DNA of 64,000 nt from Dactylosporangium sp040689395 (GCF_040689395.1 NZ_JBFAZX010000001.1:248001-312000), one strand, 5' to 3'. Counted from the first letter of the stretch, positions 8,805 through 18,224 are shown. Numbers and translations: made by a program. Notes: generated by a model from the sequence alone, not told the origin.

Positions 8805-9737
8805 TCAGGCCGACATCTTCACGAGCTCGCGCATGCCCTGCTCGACCGTGATGGTCGGCTCCCAGCCGAGCACCTCACGGGCCCGGGTGATGTCCGCCGC
8901 CCGGCGGCTGACCAGCACCTCACGGCCGTTGAAGATCGGCTCGACGTCGACACCGACCGCGTCGATGAGGATCTTCGTCAGCTGCGCGATGGAGGTGTCG
9001 ATGCCGGTGCCGATGTTGAAGGGCAGGCCGTCGCGCTCGCTCTCCAGAGCGGCGACCACCGAACGGGCCAGATCGGTGACGTGAATGAAGTCCATCGACT
9101 GCTCGCCCTTGCCGTCGATGATCGGCGCCTGGCCCGAGCGGAGTCGCTGGATGAAGGTGTTGATGACGCTGGTGTAGTAAGCCTCGATCTTCTGGCCGGG
9201 GCCGTACACGTTGAAGAACCTCAGCGCGTTCCAGGAGAGACCCTTGTGGCGCTGGTAGAACGCGAGGAGGTCCTCGCCGGCGCGCTTGGAGATGCAGTAC
9301 GGCGTCAGCGGGTTGAGGCGGTCGTCCTCGTGCATCGGCAGCTTCTGCGGGTCGCCGTACACAGAGGCAGAGGACGCGAACACGACTCGGCGCACGCCGT
9401 GGTCGGCCGCGGCGGCGAAGACGTTGTGATTGCCGACCATGTTGATGTCGATCGACTCGTATGGGTCGGCCAGGCTCTTGTTGATCGACACCGTCGCGAA
9501 GTGGATGACATGGGAGCAGCCCCGCATCGCGGCGTGTACGGCACCGCCGTAACGGACGTCCTGCTCGACGAGCTCGACCTCACCCGTCTCGATGAGTGCG
9601 TTGACGGCCGCCCGGTCGCCTCGCGCCATGTTGTCGAAGATCCGGATCCGGTAACCCTTCGCCAGCAACAACGGGATTGTGTGCTGGGCGATGAAACCAG
9701 CGCCACCGGTGAAGAACACGGTCCGACCGTTGGACAT
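8805..9737 (-). CDS. NAD-dependent epimerase/dehydratase (extended SDR, GalE-like)
   Basis: A 310-residue nucleotide-sugar epimerase. The Rossmann motif is TGGAGFIAQH (residues 10-19); the third glycine of the usual GGxGFIG is alanine. The catalytic YxxxK is in PYCISKRAGEDLL, preceded by the SSASVYG serine motif, and RFFNVYGPGQ is present. ATG 9737 has the ribosome site GAGGAG 9 nt upstream, so the upstream 16 codons were dropped. It probably converts a UDP- or dTDP-sugar for the neighbouring GT4. Its last 13 codons recur as a remnant at 6811-6852. Confidence 0.9.
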   Translation of the reverse strand: MSNGRTVFFTGGAGFIAQHTIPLLLAKGYRIRIFDNMARGDRAAVNALIETGEVELVEQDVRYGGAVHAAMRGCSHVIHFATVSINKSLADPYESIDINMVGNHNVFAAAADHGVRRVVFASSASVYGDPQKLPMHEDDRLNPLTPYCISKRAGEDLLAFYQRHKGLSWNALRFFNVYGPGQKIEAYYTSVINTFIQRLRSGQAPIIDGKGEQSMDFIHVTDLARSVVAALESERDGLPFNIGTGIDTSIAQLTKILIDAVGVDVEPIFNGREVLVSRRAADITRAREVLGWEPTITVEQGMRELVKMSA

Positions 9738-9750
9738 GGTCAAAAGCTCC

Positions 9751-10896
9751 TCAGAGACTGCGGGATGAACGGACAGCGGTGACAACCTCGCGCACCGCGG
9801 ATGCGACGGTCTCGACCTGAGTATCGGTCAGATTAGCGTGCATCGGGATGGCCAGATGCCGTGCAAAGATGTCGGCCGATACCGAGCAGGCGCTGCTCGC
9901 GCCATAGAGAGGCTGAACGTGCGACGCGTATGTCCCGAAGTTGCACTGGATGCCGCGCTCACGCAGGCGCAGCGCGACCTCGCTCCGGTCAACCGTCGGG
10001 TCGAGCGTCAGGATGTATGCCTGCCAGGTGTGCTCGCGGTCGGGAGCCTCAATAGGAAGAGTGACCAGATCGAAGTCCTTCAGCAGCTCGGCGTAGCGGG
10101 CCGCGACCTGGCGACGGGCGGCGAGCAGATCGGGGAGCCGATCGAGCTGGGCGAGCATCATCCCAGCGGCCACGTCTGACATGCGGTAGTTGTACCCGAG
10201 TTCGTCGAAGGAGGGAATCGGCAGCTCACGACTCGCCTCGCGGCTCAACGCACCTTCGATCCCGTAGGTGTGCAGCTTCCGCGCGTGGGCGGCGAGGTCC
10301 TGCCGGTCGGTGACAAACGCTCCACCCTCGCCTGCGGTGATGCCCTTGCGTCCGTGGAAACTGAAGGTCGCCACATCGGCCAGGCTGCCCGCCGCTCGGC
10401 CCCGGTATGTCGCGCCCGCCGAACAGGCCGCGTCCTCGACAAGGAAGAGGCCGTGACGATCCGCGATGGCACGCAGCTCGTCGTAGTCCGCGCATTGCCC
10501 GGCAACATCGACGGCCACGATTCCGACGGTCTTCGGCGTGATCGCCGCCTCCACGGCGGCGGGCTCAAGCGTCCAGATGTCCGGGCGCACATCCCCGAAC
10601 ACCGGCTTCGCGCCGGCATACATCACGGCGTGACCGGTAGCCGGGAAGGTGTAGTCCCCGACCACGACCTCATCGCCCGGCTTGACACCCAGCGTCAGCA
10701 TTGCCAAGTGCAACGCCGCGCCGCAGTTGCTGGTGGCCAACGCATGAGACGCACCCGCCACCGCTGCGAAACGCTGCTCGAACCGCGCGCAGGTCGGGCC
10801 CGCACCAGCAAGCCATCCACTGCGCAGCACCTCGGCGATGGCCTCGAGTTCCGCGTCCCCGACCGTAGGTTGACCAAGTGCGATGACTTCCGTCAC
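9751..10896 (-). CDS. DegT/DnrJ/EryC1/StrS aminotransferase
   Basis: A complete 381-residue PLP-dependent sugar aminotransferase. The PLP lysine is K184 in SFHGRKGITAGEGG; EDAACSAGA holds the pyridine-binding aspartate region, and NYRMSDVAAGMMLAQL is the family block. GTG 10896 is preferred because GGGAG (10906-10902) lies 5 nt upstream; an in-frame ATG at 10908 is the alternative and would add four residues. It is clearly diverged from the truncated aminotransferase at the window's left edge, so the pathway probably makes two aminations or two amino sugars. It ends 13 bp before the epimerase start. Confidence 0.9.
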   Translation of the reverse strand: MTEVIALGQPTVGDAELEAIAEVLRSGWLAGAGPTCARFEQRFAAVAGASHALATSNCGAALHLAMLTLGVKPGDEVVVGDYTFPATGHAVMYAGAKPVFGDVRPDIWTLEPAAVEAAITPKTVGIVAVDVAGQCADYDELRAIADRHGLFLVEDAACSAGATYRGRAAGSLADVATFSFHGRKGITAGEGGAFVTDRQDLAAHARKLHTYGIEGALSREASRELPIPSFDELGYNYRMSDVAAGMMLAQLDRLPDLLAARRQVAARYAELLKDFDLVTLPIEAPDREHTWQAYILTLDPTVDRSEVALRLRERGIQCNFGTYASHVQPLYGASSACSVSADIFARHLAIPMHANLTDTQVETVASAVREVVTAVRSSRSL

Positions 10897-11074
10897 GATC
10901 ACTCCCATCGTGCTACACAGTTCGTCCTGCCAGCGGCCGGTGCGGACGGGCAGGTCCCGCTGGAGTCTAGGCGTGCCGGGCCTGCTGATGCGACCCGGAG
11001 CCACGTTCGGTGGATGCCAGCACTCGGCGCCACAAACCTGATCATCGGTACGTTCAACGCGGCTGGACGAGGCA

Positions 11075-12553
11075 TCAGCCGACGCTGACTTTCTCGGGCT
11101 CCGCGACGGGACGCGCAGCGCGCACGAGGACTGTGGAGGTGAGCAGCAGCCCACCCAGCAAGCACGCCAGCAGCGGCAACACCGGACCGCTCGCCGGCTG
11201 CCACGAACCGCCGAACGGCTGAAGCCCGGCGTTGATGCCCACCTGGAAGCGCGTCATGACACGAGCCAGCGCGTACAGGTCGAGCGGCACCGTGATGGCC
11301 ACGAGCGCGAGCACCACCGAGTCGAGCCAGCCGCGTCGCGTCAGCCACGCCGCGAAGCCGTCCACGTACGCCGCCGCGATGACCACTCCGACAGCGAGCG
11401 GCATCACATACCGGCCGTGGGCGTACCAGCCACGCAGCGGTACGAAATGGACTTCCAGACCGATGAGCAGCAACGCGCTGACCACCGCGATGCCGCCGAT
11501 CGCGAGCCGGACGCGCCAGCTCCCGAGCCAGAGCGCCGGGATCACGAGCGCCGCCATCAGCACGTACCACAGGAGAATCATGACTGGCGAAACGGGGGTC
11601 TCGCCGTAGCTGAACTGACCGACGATCTGTCGGAGATAGAACACGCCACGTGTGGTGGCGATCCCCTTCAGGATGTCGCCAAGGCCGAGCTGTAGCCCCC
11701 GGTCGGGCGTAACGTCCGTGACGCGCGAGCTCAGCAGCCAGAACACGTAGAACGCCACGCCGGCCGCGCTGAGCCCGCCGAACCACGTCAGGGTGTCGCG
11801 CCGGCGCAGCAGGGCCAGGGCAAGCCCGCGCCCAGCGAAGAGCACGCAGGCGAGCACCACGAAGGCGAACAGGACCGGGCCGAGGCTCCGCACGGTCAGC
11901 AACAACGCCGAGGCGACGCCGGCAACGATCAGCAGCGGTCTGGTGGGCGATCGTAATGCGGCCAGCAATGCGGTGAACAGCAGCACACCCGCGCTGATCT
12001 CCAGCCCGTTGGGGTTGATCGCGCCGGCGAGGTTCATCGCCAACGGGGTGCTCACCAGCACCAGGGCGGCGAGCAACAGCTTGTTGCCCCGCTGGGCGGC
12101 GATGGCCGCGGCGGCCGCCAGGAGCAGCGCCGAGGTGGCCGCCGACAGCAGCCGGGCAAAGACCAGGCCGGTCGAGTCCGGACTGAGGCGCAGCGGGAGG
12201 CCGACGGCGAGGTAGTACACCGGGCTATACAGGCCGGCGGTGGTTGGCACCGGTCCGTCGGTGCGGTCGGTGACCGGCAGCTGACACGACGCCGGCTTCG
12301 GTGGCTTGGGACGCCACGTGCAGCTGACGTTCTGCGGCAGCAGACTGCGCGGTGCCTCGACGACCTCGGCGGGCGTGTCGGCGTCGTCGACGCCGCGCGC
12401 ATGTGGATAGAACTGGCCGGTCCAGACCGCATAGGCTCGCACGAGGTGCTGGTGCTCGTCATACGTTCCGTTGGTGGGCAGGGCGAGCGCCCAGGCGGCG
12501 GCGAGGAGAAAGAAGCCGACAAACGCCGCGGCAAAGGCTCGTCTCACCGGCAC
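11075..12553 (-). CDS. DUF2142-like polytopic membrane protein
   Basis: A 492-residue integral membrane protein with about twelve hydrophobic segments. After the first segment it has YDEHQHLVRAYAVWTGQFYP, an acidic loop also seen in DUF2142 and GT-C proteins, where an Asp/Glu in the first outer loop is functionally important. A cysteine pair (SCTWRPKPPKPASC) sits in the same outer loop. Such proteins are encoded in polysaccharide loci; a GT-C type sugar transfer at the outer face is plausible but unproven. It is the first gene of the leftward unit, with about 180 bp to the aminotransferase. Confidence 0.7.
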   Translation of the reverse strand: MPVRRAFAAAFVGFFLLAAAWALALPTNGTYDEHQHLVRAYAVWTGQFYPHARGVDDADTPAEVVEAPRSLLPQNVSCTWRPKPPKPASCQLPVTDRTDGPVPTTAGLYSPVYYLAVGLPLRLSPDSTGLVFARLLSAATSALLLAAAAAIAAQRGNKLLLAALVLVSTPLAMNLAGAINPNGLEISAGVLLFTALLAALRSPTRPLLIVAGVASALLLTVRSLGPVLFAFVVLACVLFAGRGLALALLRRRDTLTWFGGLSAAGVAFYVFWLLSSRVTDVTPDRGLQLGLGDILKGIATTRGVFYLRQIVGQFSYGETPVSPVMILLWYVLMAALVIPALWLGSWRVRLAIGGIAVVSALLLIGLEVHFVPLRGWYAHGRYVMPLAVGVVIAAAYVDGFAAWLTRRGWLDSVVLALVAITVPLDLYALARVMTRFQVGINAGLQPFGGSWQPASGPVLPLLACLLGGLLLTSTVLVRAARPVAEPEKVSVG

Positions 12554-12832
12554 GCGGGACAGGCTACACCCTGTAAAGGGCAGCGATCGATCCCGCGGCT
12601 TGGTTCACGTCCGCGGCGAGGCCGGGTCTGCCGCGTCAGACGCACGTCAGGCGCACCACGTCGTCGATAGTGAACCGCGCGTGAACACCTTGGCTACGAC
12701 GCACGACATGAGTGCCATCGGGCACAGTGAGTGACGTGCCAGTACAAAAACTGTTCTGATTTTCCGGGAACCCGAGTCGCGCAGCGGGCTACGGCGGCAC
12801 CCCGCAAGACGACAGCCGAAGCTGCACGGAGC
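12554..12832. other. Divergent intergenic region, glycan unit and padR operon
   Basis: About 280 bp between the divergently read DUF2142 gene and the padR operator. No gene or RNA was recognised. It must hold the promoter of the leftward glycan unit. Confidence 0.4.
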
Positions 12833-12864
12833 ACCTTACTGAGTAACTAGTTACTTGGTAAGGT
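12833..12864. promoter_or_regulatory. PadR operator, 32-bp imperfect palindrome
   Basis: The core AGTAACTAGTTACT (12842-12855) is a perfect palindrome. Flanking ACCTTAC (12833-12839) and GTAAGGT (12858-12864) are exact reverse complements about the same centre (12848.5), leaving only two mismatched pairs. It ends 7 bp before the padR start codon, so a bound repressor would block transcription or very early elongation. Autoregulation of padR and the ABC exporter is the natural reading, as PadR proteins commonly bind such palindromes. Confidence 0.8.
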
Positions 12865-12871
12865 GGCCGCC

Positions 12872-13489
12872 ATGCGGAGAGGTGCGGTGCACTGGGGGCT
12901 GCTGGCGTTGTTCAGTGATGGTCCGAAATACGGCTATCAGTTGCGGACCGAACTGGACACGCGGACCGGGGGAATGTGGACGCTCAATGTCGGTCAGGTC
13001 TACACGACGCTGGAGCGGCTGCACCGTGATGGTCTCGTCGACACGGTAGGACAGAACGACGAGGGCCGGACGATGTACGCCATCACCGAGCAGGGCCAGG
13101 CGGCGCTGGCCGAATGGTTCGCCACGCCGGTGACCGGTGCGGAGCGTTCACGCAGCGAACTGGCGATGAAGCTGGCCATCGCCGTGACCACGCCGCATGC
13201 GGACGTGACCGGGATCGTCCAAGCTCAACGGGTCGAGTCGATGCGCCAGATGCGTGACTACACCGATCTGCGGCGGCGCGCCGATCCGGAACAGGAGCAG
13301 GCCTGGATGCTGCTGCTCGATCACCTGATGTTCGCCCTGGAGAGCGAGCTCCGCTGGCTCGACCACATCGAGGCCACGGTGTTGCGCCGCAGGCGGGCAG
13401 CCGGTTCACCGGCGCCCGCACCGGTAGATCGCCGGCCGGGCGCGCTCGCGGAGGCCGCGGAGCAGCCGCCGGCGGCAGGCAAGCGATGA
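12872..13489 (+). CDS. PadR family transcriptional regulator
   Basis: A 205-residue PadR-type repressor. The winged helix (residues 1-75) shows HWGLLALFSDGPKYGYQLRTEL, VGQVYTTLERLHRDGLV and MYAITEQGQAALAEWF, all family blocks; the C-terminal part is the helical dimerisation domain (PadR vir type). ATG 12872 has AAGG 8 nt upstream; a GTG nine bases earlier is possible. It overlaps the ABC ATPase gene (ATGA) and lies directly behind a large palindrome, so it probably represses its own operon and is released by a substrate of the exporter. Confidence 0.93.
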   Translation: MRRGAVHWGLLALFSDGPKYGYQLRTELDTRTGGMWTLNVGQVYTTLERLHRDGLVDTVGQNDEGRTMYAITEQGQAALAEWFATPVTGAERSRSELAMKLAIAVTTPHADVTGIVQAQRVESMRQMRDYTDLRRRADPEQEQAWMLLLDHLMFALESELRWLDHIEATVLRRRRAAGSPAPAPVDRRPGALAEAAEQPPAAGKR

Positions 13490-14208
13490 ACGACGTCGTG
13501 CTCCGGTTCGCGGATGTGAGTCGGACGTTCCGCTCCGGCGATGACGACGTCCAGGCGCTCGACGCGGTGGGTTTCGAGGTCCGCGCGGGTGAACTGGTCG
13601 CCATCATGGGCCCGTCGGGTTCTGGCAAGTCGACGCTGCTCGCGATCGCCGGTGGCCTCGATCTGCCGACGTCCGGGGTGGTGTCCGTGGAAGGCATCGC
13701 CCTGGGCGGGCTGACCGCGACCGAGCTGGCCCGGTTGCGGCGCGACCGGATCGGCTACGTCTTCCAGAACCTCAATCTCGTCGCGGACCTGACGGCGGCC
13801 GAGAATGTCGCGCTGCCGCGCGAACTGGCGGGCCTGAGCGCCCGTGTCGCCCGGCGGGAAGCGCTCGCCGCGCTCGCCGAGGTCGGTATCGCGCACCTGG
13901 CGCATCGGTTCCCGGACCAGATGTCTGGAGGGCAGCAGCAGCGGGTCGCCATCGCCAGGGCGCTGATCGGCGAGCGACGGCTGGTGTTGGCCGACGAGCC
14001 GACCGGCGCGCTGGACTCCCGCACCGGCGAGGCGGTCCTGGAGGTCCTGCGCAGCAGGGTCGACGGCGGCGCGGCCGGGGTCCTTGTCACGCATGAGCCG
14101 AGGTATGCGGGCTGGGCCGATCGCACCATCTTCCTGCGCGACGGCCGGCTCATCGACACCACCGGACCGCGCGTCCCGGTCGAGCACCTGCTCGGGGGTG
14201 CCTCGTGA
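13486..14208 (+). CDS. ABC transporter ATP-binding protein, MacB/LolD type
   Basis: A 240-residue ATPase of the type paired with FtsX-like permeases. Walker A is GPSGSGKST (residues 42-50), the signature is MSGGQQQRVAIARAL, Walker B with catalytic Glu is LVLADEPTGALD, and the Q-loop is VFQNLNLV. These transporters couple ATP hydrolysis in the cytoplasm to mechanical work on the outside, often export or lipoprotein release. The gene overlaps both padR and the permease by 4 bp. Confidence 0.95.
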   Translation: MNDVVLRFADVSRTFRSGDDDVQALDAVGFEVRAGELVAIMGPSGSGKSTLLAIAGGLDLPTSGVVSVEGIALGGLTATELARLRRDRIGYVFQNLNLVADLTAAENVALPRELAGLSARVARREALAALAEVGIAHLAHRFPDQMSGGQQQRVAIARALIGERRLVLADEPTGALDSRTGEAVLEVLRSRVDGGAAGVLVTHEPRYAGWADRTIFLRDGRLIDTTGPRVPVEHLLGGAS

Positions 14209-16706
14209 GTGCGGCGGCAGCGCCGCGGCCCAGATCGGGGTACGGCGGCTCGTGGCGCGTCGCGCTGCGCGTCGCTCGGCGTTCGATGTGGCGGAACAAG
14301 GCGCGCAGCATCCTGATCCTGCTCATGCTCTTTGTGCCGGCATACGCGGCCGTCGTCCTCGTGGTCTCGTGGGGAAATCTCAGCGGCACGTCCGCGCAGG
14401 AGGCGACGTTCAAGCTGGGCCGGGCCGACCTGCTGGTCGGCGCGGACAACCTGGAAAGCGTGGCCGCGTCGCTGCCGGCCGGCAGCCGCACCGAGCCGGT
14501 CGCGGACGGTCGGACCGTGGTGCGGACCCCGCAGGGGCTGGGCGCCTACGACTACGAGGCCGTCGACATCACCGGCGTGATCGCCGAGGGGCTTTATGTC
14601 CTGCGAGCCGGTCGGGCGCCACAGGGCAGCGCTGAGGTGGCGCTGACCACGGCGCTGACCCGGCAGTTGCACGTCGGCGTCGGCCATCAGATCGAGGCCG
14701 GCATGCCGATGCGGCAGCTGACCGTTGTGGGTGTCGTCGACCTGAGCAGGTCGTTGCGGAGCCCAGCGCTGATCGTGTCCGCGAACGAGCGGCTGTCGGC
14801 TGGCGCGCGCCGGCAGCTGCTCGTCGACCTGCCCGGCGACTCGGCATCCTGGCAACCGCCCGGCACCAACGTGCCCGGGCTGAGCTCCATGGACCGCAGA
14901 GACATGCAGCCCAACATCCGGCAGCGGGCGATCGAGGCCGCGGCCACGACGGTCGTCGTGGCGTTCGCCGGCGCGCAGGTCGTCCTGCTCGCCGGTGCGG
15001 CATTCGCGATCGGTGCGCGACGCCAGCGGCAGCAGTTGCTGATGCTGTCCGCGGTGGGCGCCACGTCGCGCCAGGTCGGCCGGGTCGTCCTCGCCGCCGG
15101 CCTGATCCTCGGCGCCGCAGCCGCAGCGCTCGGCGTCGTGCTCGGTCTGCTGACGTTCGCGCTGGCCGGGCCAGTGATCGAGCGGATCGCCGATCACCCG
15201 CTGATCGACGTCTCGATTCCGCCTGTGCCAGTTGCGGTGGTCGCGTTGCTGGTGGTCGTGATCGGCCTGCTCGCCGCGTACCTTCCGGCGCGTACCGCAG
15301 GAAATCGTCCGGTCCGGGCCGAGACCAGCGCGAACCGGTCCCGCTCCACCGGCGACCTGCGCTGGCTGGTCGGTGGGCTGCTGTGCGCGGCTGCCGGGAC
15401 GGCCGTGCTGTGGTACACCGCGAATCCGGATGGGCGGCCGGAACTCATCGCGGCGGGCGGCGTCGCACAGCTCGCCGGCATCGTGGCTGTCATCCCGGCA
15501 CTCGCGCGCCGCGGCGCCGGCCGCGCCGCGCGCGTGCTGCCGCTCGCCGCCCGGCTGGCAACCCGGCACGCGGCGCGGCACTACCTGCGCACCGCGTCGG
15601 CGGTAGCCGCCGTGACCGCCGCGCTTGCCGGAACGGTGGCGTTGACACTCGTCGGCGACGCGCGGGGGCAGAGCACACCCTCGCAGCAGAAGGCGCGCCC
15701 AGGGCAGGTGATGCTCCCGGCCGAGGCGGCGGATCTGCTGGGCGAGGACGGTCTGCGGCGCCTGGGATCGGCCCTGCCCACTCGTAATCTCATCAGGCTG
15801 GAGATCGTGACCGGTTCGCCGGGCGGCCGGATCTTCATCCCGATGGGCTCGCACATCGAAGGCACTGCCGACGTCGCCGTACTGGCCGCCATGGAGCAGC
15901 GCGGCATCGCCGTCGGAGGCGACGAGACCATTCAGTTGGTCACCGGACGCGCGGCGACACCGGCGGAGTCGGAGGCGCTCCGCACGGGTGGCGCGGTGGC
16001 GTTCAACGACACGCTGGTCAGCGGTGGCAGGGTCACCCTGGGCTCCGACGGGGGTGCCGAACACGTGCTCCCGGCGAACATCGCCGTCAGCGGAACCTAC
16101 TTCACAGCCCTTCCCGGCCTGCTCGTCTCGCCGGCCACCGCACGCCGGCTCGGTCTCACCACCGCCGTCAACGCCGTCGTCGTCGACACCGTCCGACCAC
16201 CACTCCCGGCTGAGCTCGCCGCCGCGACCGAGCTGTTACTGCAGGCACAGCTGCACGCGAGCCAGGTCCCGGGGGCGCCGATCGTGCCGGACGTGATCGG
16301 TGCGCGGGGCCGGCCGGTCACCGAGACCAGCACCATGTTCTATGTCCTCGCCGCGGTCAGCGCGATCGTCACCGCGATCGCGAGCACGGTCGCCGTCGGG
16401 CTCGCGGCCACCGAGATGCGTGGCGACCTGGCCACCATGGCCGCCGTCGGCGCCACGCCGAACATCCGCCGACGCATCCGGGCCGGCCAGGCCGCGTTGA
16501 TCGTCGGTCTGGCCACCCCGCTCGGTCTGGCCGCCGGGGTCGGACCAGCCGCCGGCTACGTCGCCTACAACGTCGAGGTCGACTGGCATACGCCGTGGCT
16601 CGCGTTGCTGCTGGTCGTTGCCGTACCACCGGTGCTCGCCACCATCCTGGCCGCGCTGCCCAACGGCGGGCGATCGGAACAGGCGCGCTCGGGTGCGGCC
16701 GGCTGA
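14205..16706 (+). CDS. FtsX-like ABC permease, two permease domains
   Basis: An 833-residue membrane protein. A first transmembrane helix (about residues 35-57) is followed by a large outer domain, a three-helix FtsX block (about residues 250-370), another helix and a second outer domain, and a final FtsX block (about residues 710-815). This duplicated layout is common for Gram-positive drug or peptide exporters controlled by PadR or two-component systems. The start overlaps the ATPase stop (GTGA). The cargo is unknown; an antibiotic or envelope-active peptide is the usual guess. Confidence 0.92.
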   Translation: MSAAAAPRPRSGYGGSWRVALRVARRSMWRNKARSILILLMLFVPAYAAVVLVVSWGNLSGTSAQEATFKLGRADLLVGADNLESVAASLPAGSRTEPVADGRTVVRTPQGLGAYDYEAVDITGVIAEGLYVLRAGRAPQGSAEVALTTALTRQLHVGVGHQIEAGMPMRQLTVVGVVDLSRSLRSPALIVSANERLSAGARRQLLVDLPGDSASWQPPGTNVPGLSSMDRRDMQPNIRQRAIEAAATTVVVAFAGAQVVLLAGAAFAIGARRQRQQLLMLSAVGATSRQVGRVVLAAGLILGAAAAALGVVLGLLTFALAGPVIERIADHPLIDVSIPPVPVAVVALLVVVIGLLAAYLPARTAGNRPVRAETSANRSRSTGDLRWLVGGLLCAAAGTAVLWYTANPDGRPELIAAGGVAQLAGIVAVIPALARRGAGRAARVLPLAARLATRHAARHYLRTASAVAAVTAALAGTVALTLVGDARGQSTPSQQKARPGQVMLPAEAADLLGEDGLRRLGSALPTRNLIRLEIVTGSPGGRIFIPMGSHIEGTADVAVLAAMEQRGIAVGGDETIQLVTGRAATPAESEALRTGGAVAFNDTLVSGGRVTLGSDGGAEHVLPANIAVSGTYFTALPGLLVSPATARRLGLTTAVNAVVVDTVRPPLPAELAAATELLLQAQLHASQVPGAPIVPDVIGARGRPVTETSTMFYVLAAVSAIVTAIASTVAVGLAATEMRGDLATMAAVGATPNIRRRIRAGQAALIVGLATPLGLAAGVGPAAGYVAYNVEVDWHTPWLALLLVVAVPPVLATILAALPNGGRSEQARSGAAG

Positions 16707-16725
16707 TGTGCAGTACTGTGGCGCC

Positions 16726-17457
16726 GTGGGCACGGGTCTCCGTCTGACGTGCGCGACATTGACGGCCGTCGTCGCATTGACGGGCTGTGCGACCGGGCCG
16801 GTCGACGGCGACTCGCTCGCGCGGGACAGCGCGGAGCAACAGGCGGCGCGCCTGAATGACAAGCTCGGTCACCGAGACCGGGTCCGCGACGCCGAGTACA
16901 TCGCCGCGACCGAGATAGCGCCCAGTGCCACGCCGGTCGGCTGGTCCGGGCGGACCACCGGGGACGAGAAGGCCACCGTGGACGTCCGGTTCGAGGTGAC
17001 GGTGCCCGAGCGGGACGTGGTCTCGATTGGCGACCGCGGCAACTCGGCCGGCAGCGCCACGCGGTGCTACCGCTATGTGCTTCAGCTCTACCGCTACACC
17101 GAATACCACGAGATCGGTTGTCCCGCGATCGCGACTCCTCCCGTCCCGTCTGCGTCGCCGGTGCTGACGCTGCCCGCCGACGCGAAGGACCGCCTCGACG
17201 CGGCGCTGCGCACCGCCACGCCCGACACGCTCGCAAGCGTTGTGCGGGCAGCGTTCCCCCAGGACGGCATCAAGGTCGACACCGTGACGCGCGAAGGTAC
17301 CCTCGTGGCGGCGGTGGGCGTGCCAGCCGAGCGCGACTGCATCGTGATGATCAAGACTGCCGATGGCGCGATCCAGCAGGTGGGGTACAAACGCGTCCAG
17401 CTGGAACCGGGCGAGCTCGGGTGCTCAGTCGGCCTGTTCACCAACCCACCCCGCTGA
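16726..17457 (+). CDS. Lipoprotein of unknown function
   Basis: A 243-residue exported lipoprotein: GTG 16726 gives a hydrophobic leader ending in the lipobox LTGC (Cys19). The mature protein has a few conserved-looking cysteines (RCYRYVLQLYRY, IGCPA, RDCIVM, LGCSV). It begins 19 bp after the permease gene and is probably co-transcribed, so it may be an outer partner of the exporter. The start was set by the signal peptide; the upstream frame extension overlaps the permease gene and is rejected. No family recognised. Confidence 0.75.
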   Translation: MGTGLRLTCATLTAVVALTGCATGPVDGDSLARDSAEQQAARLNDKLGHRDRVRDAEYIAATEIAPSATPVGWSGRTTGDEKATVDVRFEVTVPERDVVSIGDRGNSAGSATRCYRYVLQLYRYTEYHEIGCPAIATPPVPSASPVLTLPADAKDRLDAALRTATPDTLASVVRAAFPQDGIKVDTVTREGTLVAAVGVPAERDCIVMIKTADGAIQQVGYKRVQLEPGELGCSVGLFTNPPR

Positions 17458-17687
17458 AAACGTGCCTTGCCACCCTGCGGGTCCTGGTCGCAATAGGCGT
17501 CCTTCACGGCACCGCAGCGTAGTCGCCTTGCGGTGTGCGTGCTCTCTGACGGCGATGTGACTGCCGTACGGATGGCTTGCGTCGGCCATCCGGCGACGAA
17601 AAATGGCGAAAAATCATGAGTTGTGTGTGGTTTATCGCCGGTTACCGAGTGGTATCGGGACTGTTGGTCCAGGTGAGGAGGGGGACC

Positions 17688-18224
17688 ATGTTATGCAAGC
17701 GAATAGGCCTCGCGCTCAGCACCGCGGTGCTCGCCGGAGTCGGTGCGGTCGCCGCGCCGGTGGTGGCGAGTGCCCAACCCAGCCCGTCCCCGCCGGGCGG
17801 TGGCACGCCCACCACGGCACCCAGCCCGGGCGCGACAGGCTGCGCCGAACACCACGGCGACATGCTCAAGGGTGTGGAGCACGGCGAGGGCGTCATCCAG
17901 ACAAAGCAGGGTGAGGTGCACGTGGCCATGCAGCAGGGCACGCTCACGTCCGTCTCGGGCTCGTCGGTCACCGTGAAATCGGCTGACGGATGGACCAGGA
18001 CGTGGACCCTGGGCGAAAACCTGCGGGTCTACGAGCTCCGGCACACGCTGCAACCCGGCACCCTGACGACCGGTTCGATGATCACGATCGCCGGAACGAC
18101 CAGCGGCACCGGAGCCAACGAGACCTTCACCGCACGGATCGTGCGGCTGCACGAGCACGCCGGTATGCAGCCCACAGCCCCGGCATCACCGTCGCCGGGC
18201 GCGCCGTCGCCCACCGGCATGTAA
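17688..18224 (+). CDS. Secreted DUF5666-like protein
   Basis: A 178-residue exported protein. The signal peptide (basic start, hydrophobic core, cut likely after VVASA, residue 28) is followed by a Pro/Ser/Thr-rich linker, a compact beta-rich domain (about residues 75-160: GTLTSVSGSSVTVKSADG, TWTLGENLRVY, TTGSMITIAGT, ARIVRL) and a Pro-rich tail. The domain resembles DUF5666, an OB-like fold. ATG 17688 has GAGGAGGGGG just upstream. The adjacent 230-bp gap on the left should hold its own promoter. Confidence 0.75.
   Translation: MLCKRIGLALSTAVLAGVGAVAAPVVASAQPSPSPPGGGTPTTAPSPGATGCAEHHGDMLKGVEHGEGVIQTKQGEVHVAMQQGTLTSVSGSSVTVKSADGWTRTWTLGENLRVYELRHTLQPGTLTTGSMITIAGTTSGTGANETFTARIVRLHEHAGMQPTAPASPSPGAPSPTGM

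Noticed and set aside
9838..9960. Possible small RNA or peptide at the 3' end of the aminotransferase
   Set aside because: It lies wholly inside the aminotransferase coding sequence and shows no independent signals.
13755..16064. 769-codon minus-strand open frame opposite the ABC operon
   Set aside because: Composition is Arg/Gln/Pro-rich shadow sequence without motifs; the plus frames encode the ATPase and permease.
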